This document shows, one piece after another, positions 41,509-49,442 of a DNA stretch of 64,000 nt. The stretch is from Azospirillum brasilense. GTDB taxonomy: Bacteria > Pseudomonadota > Alphaproteobacteria > Azospirillales > Azospirillaceae. A program made the translations under genes and the position numbers. The stretch spans positions 124,001 to 188,000 of the forward strand of contig NZ_CP032348.1 in the NCBI RefSeq assembly GCF_005222205.1, read 5' to 3'. Each line of letters begins with the position of its first letter. The stretch's first letter is position 1. The notes under the pieces were generated by a model. The model searched no databases. It worked only from the letters and a program-made list of their open reading frames with translations, and was not told where the DNA came from.

Positions 41509-42813
41509 CAGGGTGCGGAAAAAGGGCTGTGCACGGGCGGTTGGTCGTGATTCTTTTCGGTTGAGAAGAACGCGACCGACGAGGGGACGATGCGGGGTTC
41601 GGACGAACGCAGCGAGGGTCTGTTCAGCTACGTGAGCTGCGAGGCGCGGGTTCCAGCCAACCACCCGCTGCGAGCGATCCGGGCCATCGTGGACGAGGCG
41701 CTGGAGGTGATGTCGCCGGCGTTCGAGGGGCTGTACTCCAAGATCGGGCGCCCCTCGATCCCGCCGGAGAAGCTGCTGCGGGCGCTGCTGCTCCAGGCCT
41801 TCTACTCGGTGCGCTCGGAACGCCAGTTGATGGAGCAGCTCGATTACAACCTGCTGTTCCGCTGGTTCGTCGGCCTGTCCATGGACGCCCCGGTGTGGGA
41901 CGTCACCGTGTTCACCAAGAACCGCGAGCGTCTTCTGGCCGGCGATGTGGCGGCCAAGTTCCTGGCGACCGTGCTGGGTCAGCCGAAGGTCAAGGCGCTG
42001 CTGTCGGACGAGCATTTCTCGGTGGACGGCACGCTGATCGAAGCCTGGGCGTCGGTGAAGAGCTTCCGGCCCAAAGACGGCAGCGGCGAGCCGCCGGGGC
42101 CGGGGCGCAACGGCGAGCGCGACTTCCATGGCGAGAAGCGGTCCAACGAGACGCATGCCTCGACCAGCGATCCCGAGGCGCGGCTCTACCGCAAGGGCAA
42201 CGGCCAGCCGGCGAAGCTGGCCTTCATGGGCCACGCGCTGATGGAGAACCGCCACGCCCTGGTGGTGGACGTGCGGCTCACCGCGGCCAGCGGCCTGGCC
42301 GAACGTGCGGCGGCGGTGGCCATGATCGAGGCCATCCCCGGCCGCCACCGCATCACGGTCGGCGCTGACAAGGCCTACGACACCAAGGATTTCGTGGCGG
42401 ACATGCGCGACTTGGGCGTGGCTCCGCATGTTGCCCGAAATACCAGCAACCGCCGCTCGGCGATCGACGGCCGGACCACCCGCCATCCCGGCTACGCCGT
42501 CAGCCTGCGGGTCCGCAAGCGGATCGAAGAGGTCTTTGGCTGGATCAAGGGAGCCGGCTTGCGCAAGACGCGCCATTGCGGAGCAGCCCGTGTCGGTTGG
42601 ATGTTCACCCTAACCGCCACCGCTTACAACCTGATCCGCCTGCCCAAGCTGCTGGCTGCGGCATAATCACGCCCGCAATCCGCCTGAACGGCGGTTCTGG
42701 GAGCCTCGGAGCGAGGAAAAACGCTCCGTCCCGACCAAATCGCCCGCTGAAACCCGCATTCTCAGCCTCAGCGGAGGAAAAAGGCCGGAATATGTTCGTT
42801 TTTCCGCACCCTG
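41509..42813 (+). mobile_element. IS5-family insertion sequence (complete)
   Basis: Terminal inverted repeats CAGGGTGCGGAAAAA (41509-41523) and its complement (42799-42813) are perfect. Flanking CTAG at 41505-41508 and 42814-42817 is the target-site duplication; being palindromic it also extends the apparent repeat to 21 bases with CT/AG. Length 1305 bases with one transposase. The element looks intact and recent. Confidence 0.9.
41590..42666 (+). CDS. IS5-family transposase
   Basis: 358 residues. N-terminal DUF772 part: NHPLRAIRAIVDEALEVMSP, PPEKLLRALLLQAFYSVRSE and RQLMEQLDYNLLFRWFVGLS. The DDE catalytic residues are Asp in EHFSVDGTLIEAWASVKSFR, Asp in TVGADKAYDTKDFVADM and Glu in VRKRIEEVFGWIKGAGLRKT, in the YREK-like context of the family. 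The end is TATAYNLIRLPKLLAA. It catalyses cut-and-paste movement of the element. No frameshift is visible, so the transposase should be active. Confidence 0.93.
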   Translation: MRGSDERSEGLFSYVSCEARVPANHPLRAIRAIVDEALEVMSPAFEGLYSKIGRPSIPPEKLLRALLLQAFYSVRSERQLMEQLDYNLLFRWFVGLSMDAPVWDVTVFTKNRERLLAGDVAAKFLATVLGQPKVKALLSDEHFSVDGTLIEAWASVKSFRPKDGSGEPPGPGRNGERDFHGEKRSNETHASTSDPEARLYRKGNGQPAKLAFMGHALMENRHALVVDVRLTAASGLAERAAAVAMIEAIPGRHRITVGADKAYDTKDFVADMRDLGVAPHVARNTSNRRSAIDGRTTRHPGYAVSLRVRKRIEEVFGWIKGAGLRKTRHCGAARVGWMFTLTATAYNLIRLPKLLAAA

Positions 42814-42819
42814 CTAGAG

Positions 42820-43163
42820 GACGATTGCCCAAAAGCGAAACCCCCGCGCGGGGGGCGGGGGTTTCAGCGGCTGTGCCAGGACATCCGCAATGGTTGAGCC
42901 GTCTCAATGGCAATGTTCAGAAATGTGTGGCCGAACAGGTCGGCTTCCTCAAGTAAGCGCAGGTGGACTCATGATGATCACACCCTCCTGGCTACGGGAA
43001 CATTTGCTGTGATGAGAAGCTGGCTTTTGGGCCAACTTGATGCGGTGTCCACCGCGTCTTCACCTCAACCAGTGTTGCTCTGAGGAATAGCCTGCTCCTC
43101 CTTGCGGGGGTTGTCAATACCCGAACTGCGGTCCCGTTACCGCTTGAAGACGGGTTTGTGACG
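42820..43163. other. Gene-free stretch right of the IS5 element
   Basis: No complete gene can be supported. A hairpin AAACCCCCG/CGGGGGTTT (42838-42846, 42856-42864) fits a bidirectional terminator. The minus strand then reads LRLLEEADLFGHTFLNIAIE in a short open segment with stops on both sides, and further on text like RATLVEVKTRWTPHQVGPKA appears, suggesting decayed coding DNA (possibly mobile) but not enough to name. Confidence 0.4.
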
Positions 43164-43571
43164 TCACTTGAACTGGAAGCCGACCGGGCGCTTGTCGTCC
43201 AGCGAGACCACCGCGCAGCCGCCCAGCGCCGGGCCGACCGACAGCTCGCCGTAGGCGGTGACCGCACCCTCCTCCTTCAGGCGCCCGACGAAGCCGCTGC
43301 CGTCGCTTCGCGCGACCCAGGCGAAGGGGATCCAGGTCTGGCGCACCGGCTGGCCGCCGGCGCGGACCACCGCGGTGAAGGCCTCGGCGGTCGGGGTGCC
43401 CGGCGGGAAGACGGCCAGCACCGTGCCGCCGTCCTCCTCGTTGAGCGCCGCCTGATTCAGCGCCACACCCGTCACCACCGCCCAGACGGCCAGCGCCAGC
43501 GCGCCGAGCGCCAGCGCGAAGCCGTGGCCGAAGCCGGGGCTGGACGAGGAGGAGGGCGCCGGGTCCGTCAT
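43164..43571 (-). CDS. Small membrane-anchored protein linked to MFS gene
   Basis: 135 residues from ATG 43571, 4 bases after the stop of the MFS gene. A Ser-rich head (PAPSSSSSPGFGHGF) leads into one membrane helix (about 18-40, ALALGALALAVWAVVTGVAL). The rest is a periplasmic beta-rich domain (TVLAVFPPGTPTAEAFTAVV, QTWIPFAWVARSDGSGFVGR, LSVGPALGGCAVVSLDDKRP). Not recognised. Tight linkage suggests it works with the transporter, for example as an accessory or sensor, but that is inference. Confidence 0.6.
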   Translation of the reverse strand: MTDPAPSSSSSPGFGHGFALALGALALAVWAVVTGVALNQAALNEEDGGTVLAVFPPGTPTAEAFTAVVRAGGQPVRQTWIPFAWVARSDGSGFVGRLKEEGAVTAYGELSVGPALGGCAVVSLDDKRPVGFQFK

Positions 43572-43575
43572 GGCC

Positions 43576-44829
43576 TCAGGCCTTCGCTTCCGCCGCCAGG
43601 GCGGGGGCGGGCTTCTCGGCGATCGGCCAGTTGACGATGGCGGCGGCCAGGGCCAGGGCGACGCTGGCCCACCACACCACGTCGTAGGAGCCGACGCGCT
43701 CGTACAGCACGCCGCCCAGCCACACGCCGAGGAAGCCGCCAACCTGATGGCTGAGGAAGGCGAAGCCGTAGAGCATGCCGAGATAGCGCGTGCCGAACAT
43801 CAGCGCGACGAGGCCGGAGGTCGGCGGCACCGTGGACAGCCAGAGCAGGCCCATCGCCGCCGCGTAAAGGATCACCGAGAGCGGGGTGACCGGCAGCAGG
43901 ATGAAGATCGCCGTGCACAGGCCGCGCAGCGTGTAGTTGGCGCAGAGCAGCAGGCGCTTGCTCATCTTGCCGCCCAGCACGCCCGACATGTAGGAGCCGG
44001 CCACGTTGAACAGCCCGATCAGCGCCATCGCCCAGGAGGCGAGGCCGGGGCTGATCCCGGCGGCGGTCAGGTAGGGCGGCAGGTGCGTGGTGATGAAGGC
44101 GAGCTGGAAGCCGCAGACGAAGAAGCCGGTGACCAGCAGGACGTAGCTGCGGTGCTTGAAGGCCTGCCGGATCGTCGCGGCGAAGCCGATGTCGGCCCCG
44201 GTGACGGCCTGCGCGCTCTTCGACCCGCCCGCCCCGGCGAAGGAGGAGGCGAGCACCGGGATCATCAGCATCGAGGCGCCGAACAGGATCAGCGCCGTCT
44301 GCCAGCCATAGGCGGCGATGAAGGCCTGGCCGGTGGGGGCGAACAGGAACTGGCCCATCGAGCCGGCGGCGGTGGCGACACCCATCGACCAGCTCCGCTT
44401 CTCCGGCGGAACGATGCGGCTGAAGCCGGCGATCACGATGCCGAAGGACGCCCCGGCCAGACCCAGCCCGATCAGCAGGCCGGAGCTGAGATGCAGCATC
44501 AGCGGCGTGTCGGCGTAGGGCATCAGCACCAGCCCCAGCGCGTAGAGAATCCCGCTGATTCCCAGCACCAGCGCCGGGCCGTAGCGGTCGCACAGCGCGC
44601 CGGCGAAGGGGGTGCCGATGCCCCAGACCAGATTCTGGATGGCGATCGACAGGGCGAAGACGTCGCGGCCCCAGCCGTGCGCCTCCGACAGGGGGGCTGT
44701 GAACAGGCCCATGCTGGACCGCGGGCCGAACGCCAGCATGGCGATCAGGCAGCCGCAGGCGATGACGAATCCCGGCGTCCGCCAGGAGCGGGGCGAAGGC
44801 GCCCCGCCCACCCGGTTGCTGGTCTCCAA
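43576..44829 (-). CDS. MFS transporter
   Basis: 417 residues using TTG at 44829, which has GGGAGGA 5-6 bases upstream; a start at 44895 would add 22 residues without an RBS. Twelve membrane segments. The loop 2-3 motif is FAGALCDRYGPALVLG, and ANYTLRGLCTAIFILLPVTP and SHQVGGFLGVWLGGVLYER fit the oxalate/formate- or nitrate-type MFS branch (MFS_1). It would move a small organic solute with protons. Co-encoded with the small membrane protein that follows, and with a LysR regulator just upstream on the same strand that probably controls it. Confidence 0.8.
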   Translation of the reverse strand: METSNRVGGAPSPRSWRTPGFVIACGCLIAMLAFGPRSSMGLFTAPLSEAHGWGRDVFALSIAIQNLVWGIGTPFAGALCDRYGPALVLGISGILYALGLVLMPYADTPLMLHLSSGLLIGLGLAGASFGIVIAGFSRIVPPEKRSWSMGVATAAGSMGQFLFAPTGQAFIAAYGWQTALILFGASMLMIPVLASSFAGAGGSKSAQAVTGADIGFAATIRQAFKHRSYVLLVTGFFVCGFQLAFITTHLPPYLTAAGISPGLASWAMALIGLFNVAGSYMSGVLGGKMSKRLLLCANYTLRGLCTAIFILLPVTPLSVILYAAAMGLLWLSTVPPTSGLVALMFGTRYLGMLYGFAFLSHQVGGFLGVWLGGVLYERVGSYDVVWWASVALALAAAIVNWPIAEKPAPALAAEAKA

Positions 44830-44944
44830 GTTATCCTCCCTCAGCGCGGGCTGTGGCCGGTGCGGCAACGCTGGCCCGCGTCTCATCAGGGTCACACGAT
44901 AAGCGTGCGCCGGGCGTGCAGCAAATTCACAATGGGAAAGAAGG

Positions 44945-45880
44945 TTATTCGGCCGCGGAATGGCAGGGCAGCGGCAAGGGCGCCTCTTCCGCCGGAGGCA
45001 GCAGGTCCAGCAGGCTGTCCTCCAGCACGTCGAAGACAGGGCCGATGCGCCCGGTGAAGCGGCCGCGCAGCAGCCACACCGCGACGGTCAGCGCGAAGTC
45101 CGGGCACTCCAGCGGCCGCACCTGGGCGGCGTGCAGGGTCGGGGCGATCAGCCGCAGCGGGGCCAGCCCGAAACCGACGCCGCGGGCGACCAGCGACAGC
45201 AGGAGCGACTGGTCGAACCCCTCCACCGTGACGTTCAGCGCCGGCCCGTGCTGCGCCATTGCCCGGCCCATAGCGGTCCGGTACTGGCAACCCTCGGGCT
45301 GAAGCACCCAGCCCACGGCGTTCATTGCCGGCAGGGTCCAGTCGCGCTGCCCGGCCAGCTCGGCCGACGCGACGACCCGCACGGGCTCGCGCGAGATGCA
45401 GACGGCGTCCAGGTCGTCCGGCGGCGTCTGGGCGTCGTGGGTCAGCACCAGCGCGCCGTCCAGTGTCCCGTTGCGCACCTGCTCGACCAGCGGCGTGCTC
45501 CAGTCCGAATGCAGGCGGACGGTCAGGCCGGGAAAGGCGGCGCGCAGCCGGTCCAGCGGATGGTGCGCGGCGATGGCGCTCAGCACATGGGCCACCCCCA
45601 GCCGCAGCAGCCCCTGGGGCTGGGCGGCCCCGGCGAAGGCGTCCGACAGCTCGTCCGTCGCCTTCAGAACCCGGTGCGCGTGGGCCAGCGCCGTCTCGCC
45701 GTCGCGGGTCAGGGCCAGCGGCTTGGTCTGGCGGTCGAACAGCGGCACGCCAAGCTCCGCCTCCAGCCGCTGGATCAGGCGCGAGACGGCGGACTGGGTC
45801 AGCCCCAGCCGGTGCGCGGCCTCCTGCACCGATTGGGCTTCGGCCACGGCGACGAAGGTGCGGATCTCGTTGAGCTTCAT
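44945..45880 (-). CDS. LysR-family transcriptional regulator
   Basis: 311 residues from ATG 45880. The N-terminal HTH is EIRTFVAVAEAQSVQEAAHR followed by LGLTQSAVSRLIQRLEAELG and PLFDRQTKPLALTRDGETAL. The periplasmic-binding-like effector domain starts near 90 (QGLLRLGVAHVLSAIAAHHP) and contains VARGVGFGLAPLRLIAPTLH. It lies 116 bases upstream of the MFS gene on the same strand, which may be its target or cotranscribed. The divergent Nudix gene shares its promoter region, so that too may respond. Effector unknown. Confidence 0.85.
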   Translation of the reverse strand: MKLNEIRTFVAVAEAQSVQEAAHRLGLTQSAVSRLIQRLEAELGVPLFDRQTKPLALTRDGETALAHAHRVLKATDELSDAFAGAAQPQGLLRLGVAHVLSAIAAHHPLDRLRAAFPGLTVRLHSDWSTPLVEQVRNGTLDGALVLTHDAQTPPDDLDAVCISREPVRVVASAELAGQRDWTLPAMNAVGWVLQPEGCQYRTAMGRAMAQHGPALNVTVEGFDQSLLLSLVARGVGFGLAPLRLIAPTLHAAQVRPLECPDFALTVAVWLLRGRFTGRIGPVFDVLEDSLLDLLPPAEEAPLPLPCHSAAE

Positions 45881-45993
45881 GGCGGCGTCCGGGGCTCGCT
45901 GTCCAGGGTGGCGGGGGGCGGTCGGCCTCTTGGCCGCTGGTATCCGACTGTCCCCCTGGGTTAGCGTCGGGTCAAGCGCAACGAGGAGCAACC

Positions 45994-46455
45994 ATGTCCG
46001 CCACTCCCCCCGCAGACCGTTCCGGCCGTGAATACCCCGACCGTCCCTGGGTGGGGGTGGGTGCCGTGGTGTGGCGCGGCGACCGGGTGCTGCTGATCCG
46101 CCGGGGCCGCCCGCCGCGGATGGGGCAGTGGAGCCTGCCCGGCGGCGCCCAGTCGGTGGGCGAGACGGTGTTCGAGACGGCGGTGCGCGAGGTGCTGGAG
46201 GAAACCGGCCTGCACGTCGTGCCGACGGAGGTGGTCACGGTGGTGGACGCCATGACGCTCGACGACGCCGGGGCCGTCCAGTACCACTACACCATCGTCG
46301 AGGTGGCGGCGGAGAGCCCGGAGGGCGAGGCGGTGTGCGCCGACGACGCCCTGGAGGCGCGCTGGGCCACCGTCGACGAGGCCGCGGAACTGACCGAATG
46401 GGACGAGACGGAGCGGGTCATCCGCCTGTCGGCGTCGCGGCGAGCCGCTGGATGA
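45994..46455 (+). CDS. Nudix hydrolase
   Basis: 153 residues. The Nudix box GGAQSVGETVFETAVREVLEETG (about 44-66) is written across two strands of the motif: GGAQSVGETVFETAVREV and LEETGLHVVPTEV, matching G-x5-E-x7-REuxEExGu. WVGVGAVVWRGDRVLLIRRG precedes it. It cleaves a nucleoside-diphosphate-linked compound; the substrate is not predictable, and ADP-ribose or NADH types are common in this size class. Its last 38 bases overlap the convergent EAL gene. Confidence 0.85.
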   Translation: MSATPPADRSGREYPDRPWVGVGAVVWRGDRVLLIRRGRPPRMGQWSLPGGAQSVGETVFETAVREVLEETGLHVVPTEVVTVVDAMTLDDAGAVQYHYTIVEVAAESPEGEAVCADDALEARWATVDEAAELTEWDETERVIRLSASRRAAG

Positions 46456-47239
46456 AGTCCGGCACCTGCCCCTCGTCCAGGGGCTTGGCCAGCAAATAGC
46501 CCTGGATGCGGTCGCAGCGGTAGGCGCGCAGGTAGAGAAGCTCGTCGTTGGTCTCCACCCCCTCGGCGATCGCCTGCATCCCCAGCGCGTGGGCGAGGTC
46601 GATGATGGCGCGCACGATGGCGGCGGCGTCGCGGTCCTGCACCATCGCCTGGGTGAAATGCTTGTCGATCTTCAGCGCCTCGACCGGCACGCGGCGCAGC
46701 AGGGACAGCGAGGAATAGCCCGTCCCGAAATCGTCGAGCACCAGCCGCACCCCGGCGCCGCGCAGCTGCGTCAGCACTTCGCGCGAGGACTCGCTGTGCT
46801 CGAAGAGGGCGGTTTCGGTGAGTTCCAGCTTCAGGTTGGCGGCGGGCAGGCCGGTTTCGGCGAGGATGCCCAGCACCGTGCGGGCGAAGCCGGGGTCTTC
46901 CAACTGCCGCGCCGACAGGTTCACCGCCACCGGCACGTCGGCGATGCCGTCCTGCATCCAGCCCGCGGCGGTCTCGCAGGCGCGGCGCACCGTCCATTCG
47001 CCGAGGATGTGGATGGCGTCGCTGGTTTCCGCCATGGGGATGAAGACGTCGGGCGGAATCACCGTGCCGTCGTCGAGGCGCCAGCGCGACAGCGCCTCGA
47101 ACCCGGTCAGCCGCCCGCTGTGGGTGTCGGCCTGAGGCTGGAAGGCGAGGCGCAACTCGCCGTGCCGGATGGCGTCGCGCACGCGGTCGGAGAAGGTGCC
47201 GGCACCCGGCGCGATGGTCGCGTTCTGGTTCACCGCCAT
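46418..47239 (-). CDS. EAL-domain c-di-GMP phosphodiesterase
   Basis: 273 residues, a free-standing EAL protein without GGDEF or sensor. All key motifs are present: FEALSRWRLDDGTVIPPDVF (E-x-L), VAVNLSARQLEDPGFART (N metal ligand), LKLELTETALF (E), LVLDDFGTGYSSLSLLRRVP (DDFGTGYSS), LKIDKHF (K), AIAEGVETNDE (E) and CDRIQGYLLAKPLDEG (Q). It should hydrolyse c-di-GMP to pGpG and so favour motility over biofilm. Its upstream region contains four GTTAAC words including a TTAACCAT, like CtrA half-sites. Its 3' end overlaps the Nudix gene. Confidence 0.92.
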   Translation of the reverse strand: MAVNQNATIAPGAGTFSDRVRDAIRHGELRLAFQPQADTHSGRLTGFEALSRWRLDDGTVIPPDVFIPMAETSDAIHILGEWTVRRACETAAGWMQDGIADVPVAVNLSARQLEDPGFARTVLGILAETGLPAANLKLELTETALFEHSESSREVLTQLRGAGVRLVLDDFGTGYSSLSLLRRVPVEALKIDKHFTQAMVQDRDAAAIVRAIIDLAHALGMQAIAEGVETNDELLYLRAYRCDRIQGYLLAKPLDEGQVPDFIQRLAATPTGG

Positions 47240-47283
47240 ATCCCCTCCGGTCCAGCCCTCGGTTGTCGCCCATCCAAGGGGAC

Positions 47284-47430
47284 TTAACAGCCGAAGCGAG
47301 GCTTGTTAACCATATCTCAGGGGTATTTAAGCGGTTTTTCCAGTTTTACGAAAGAGTTAACGGATTTCTCGACGGTGATAAGATTGGGAGGCGTTAACCC
47401 CTTCCCCCTTGGACAGGAGAAGGGGTTAAC
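47284..47430. promoter_or_regulatory. Cluster of GTTAAC words upstream of the EAL gene
   Basis: GTTAAC occurs at 47305, 47356, 47393 and 47425 in a GC-rich genome, with further TTAA at 47284 and 47328. TTAACCAT (47306-47313) equals the extended CtrA half-site of Caulobacter. The last two lie in a perfect inverted repeat GTTAACCCCTTC (47393-47404 with 47419-47430) that is also the likely ychF terminator. Binding by CtrA is inference. Confidence 0.5.
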
Positions 47431-47440
47431 GGAATTCCAA

Positions 47441-48541
47441 TCAGACGTTGAAGCGGAAATGGAAGATGTCGCCGTCGTTGACGACGTATTCCTTGCCTTC
47501 CTGGCGCATCTTGCCGTTGTCCTTGGCACCCTGCTCGCCGCCCAGCGTGACGTAGCTGTCGAAGTCGATGGTCTCGGCCCGGATGAAGCCGCGCTCGAAA
47601 TCGGTGTGGATGACGCCCGCCGCTTCCGGGGCCTTGGCGCCGCGGCGCACGGTCCAGGCGCGGGCCTCCTTCGGTCCGACGGTGAAGAAGGTGATGAGGT
47701 CGAGAAGCTGGAAGCCGGCGCGGATCAGCTTGTTGAGGCCGGTCTCCTCCAGGCCGAGGGATTCCAGGAACTCCTGCTTCTCGGCGGCGTCGGAGAGCTG
47801 GGCGACCTCCGCCTCGATGGCGGCGGAGATGACGACCATGCCGGCGTTCTCGGCCTTGGCCTTCTCGGCGACCTTGGCGGTCAGGCTGTTGCCGGTGGCC
47901 GCCGAGGCCTCCTCGACGTTGCAGACGTAGAGGACCGGCTTGGCGGTCAGCAGCATGAACTGCTTGAAGACCGGCTTCTCCTCCTCGCTGACCTCGACGA
48001 CGCGGGCCGGCTTGCCGTCCTGGAGGACCTTCAGCGCGCGCTCCATCAGATCGGCCTTGATCTTGGAGTCCTTGTCGCCGCCCTTGGCCTTCTTCTGGAG
48101 GCTGGTGAGCTGGCGCTCCAGGCTCTCCATGTCGGCGAGCATCAGCTCCGTCTCGACCACCTCGGCGTCGCGCAGGGGATCGACGTTGCCTTCCACATGG
48201 GTGACGTCGTCGTCCTCGAAGCAGCGCAGGACGTGGACGATGGCGTCCACCTCGCGGATGTTGGCGAGGAACTGGTTGCCCAGCCCTTCACCCTTCGAGG
48301 CGCCGCGGATCAGGCCGGCGATGTCGACGAATTCGAGCTGGGTCGGGATGATCTTCTGCGACTTGGCGATGGCCGCCAGCTTGTCCAGCCGCGGGTCGGG
48401 CACGCCGACGCGGCCGACGTTCGGCTCCTTGGTGCAGAAGGGGAAGTTCGCCGCCTCGGCCGCCTGGGTGGCGGTCAGCGCGTTGAACAGGGTCGACTTG
48501 CCGACGTTCGGCAGGCCGACGATGCCGCAATTGAAGCCCAT
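47441..48541 (-). CDS. ychF: Ribosome-binding ATPase YchF
   Basis: 366 residues. OBG-type fold with P-loop GLPNVGKSTLFNALTATQAA (8-27), switch motifs NFPFCTKEPNVGRVGVPD and VDIAGLIRGASKGEGLGNQF, and the NMxE-like C-terminal TGS part (GAKAPEAAGVIHTDFERGFI, RAETIDFDSYV). The P-loop has the ATP-preferring N-V form of YchF rather than GTP. YchF interacts with ribosomes and influences oxidative stress response and leaderless translation. Single gene; a strong hairpin follows its stop. Confidence 0.95.
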   Translation of the reverse strand: MGFNCGIVGLPNVGKSTLFNALTATQAAEAANFPFCTKEPNVGRVGVPDPRLDKLAAIAKSQKIIPTQLEFVDIAGLIRGASKGEGLGNQFLANIREVDAIVHVLRCFEDDDVTHVEGNVDPLRDAEVVETELMLADMESLERQLTSLQKKAKGGDKDSKIKADLMERALKVLQDGKPARVVEVSEEEKPVFKQFMLLTAKPVLYVCNVEEASAATGNSLTAKVAEKAKAENAGMVVISAAIEAEVAQLSDAAEKQEFLESLGLEETGLNKLIRAGFQLLDLITFFTVGPKEARAWTVRRGAKAPEAAGVIHTDFERGFIRAETIDFDSYVTLGGEQGAKDNGKMRQEGKEYVVNDGDIFHFRFNV

Positions 48542-48659
48542 GGGGGTGCTCGCCGTCGGAAATCTCGGGAATTGGGGCGCTTTATCCTACGTGGAGCCGC
48601 AAAGCGCAAACGGGAAGTGGGGGTGGGCAGGGTTGACCGCCGCTCCCGGCGCGCCGGAG

Positions 48660-49412
48660 TCACCGCGGACGGAACAGGAAGGGCACCGAGAAGACGCGGT
48701 CCTCCGCCGTCAGACCGGGCGGCGGGGCGGGGAAGGGAGACGCCCTGCGCACCGCGGCCAGGGCGGCGCGGTCCAGCGCCTCGTCGCCGCTCGACGTCAG
48801 GATGGCGGCGTCGAGCACCTCGCCCGCCGTGCCGAGGGTGAGCTTGACGGTGGCCTGCCCGCCGCCGACCACCTTCTCCGGCTTGTGCCGCCCGATCCAG
48901 GCCCAGACCTGCGCCCCGTAATCCACCACCGCGCCCCGGCTGGCCGAAACCGGCTCGGACGCGGCGGTGGAGGCGTGGCCGGTTCCGGTTTCGGCGGACG
49001 GCGTCGGGGAGGGCGTCGCAGTGGGTGCGGCCGGCGGTTTCGGTGCCGTCTTGACGGGCGGCTTCGGCGGTGGTTTCGGCAACGGCTTGGGTGGTGGAGG
49101 AGGCGGCTCCGGCGCGGGTTCCGTGGCCGGTTCCGGCACAGGCTCCTGCTGCGGCTCGCTCTCCGGTTCGGGCGCTGCTGCCGGCGGCGGGCCGCTGTCC
49201 GCCTCTGACGCCAGCAGCATCACCTCGATCACCGAGGTGATGGTTTCGTTGAGGCTGACGGCGCCGGTCTCCTCCGTGACGGTGCCGGGGGCCGCTCCGG
49301 CGGCGGACAGGAGGATAGCCAGGATGCCGGCGTGCAGCGTCCCGGACAGGGCGAGCGCCCCCAGCGGCCGGCGGGCCGGCGGGGGATGCCCGTGCAGGCG
49401 GATCGCGCGCAA
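48660..49412 (-). CDS. Energy transducer TonB
   Basis: 250 residues. Near the N-terminus is the membrane anchor GALALSGTLHAGILAILLSA with the family His/Ser face. A long Pro/Glu/Lys-rich spacer follows (about 85-135, PEPESEPQQEPVPEPATEPA and KPLPKPPPKPPVKTAPKPPA) that spans the periplasm. The C-terminal TonB domain (about 165-250) contains VWAWIGRHKPEKVVGGGQAT and VKLTLGTAGEVLDAAILTSS, ending PFPAPPPGLTAEDRVFSVPF. With ExbB/ExbD it energises outer-membrane receptors. It lies 30 bases downstream of the receptor gene and is likely dedicated to it; exbBD are not in the window. Confidence 0.85.
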   Translation of the reverse strand: MRAIRLHGHPPPARRPLGALALSGTLHAGILAILLSAAGAAPGTVTEETGAVSLNETITSVIEVMLLASEADSGPPPAAAPEPESEPQQEPVPEPATEPAPEPPPPPPKPLPKPPPKPPVKTAPKPPAAPTATPSPTPSAETGTGHASTAASEPVSASRGAVVDYGAQVWAWIGRHKPEKVVGGGQATVKLTLGTAGEVLDAAILTSSGDEALDRAALAAVRRASPFPAPPPGLTAEDRVFSVPFLFRPR

Positions 49413-49442
49413 GGCAGGGGCCTCGTCAACCGGCCTCCACCA

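Noticed and set aside
42992..43267. 91-codon minus frame right of the IS5 element
   Set aside because: Overlaps the well-supported membrane-anchored protein gene in another frame and lacks an RBS.
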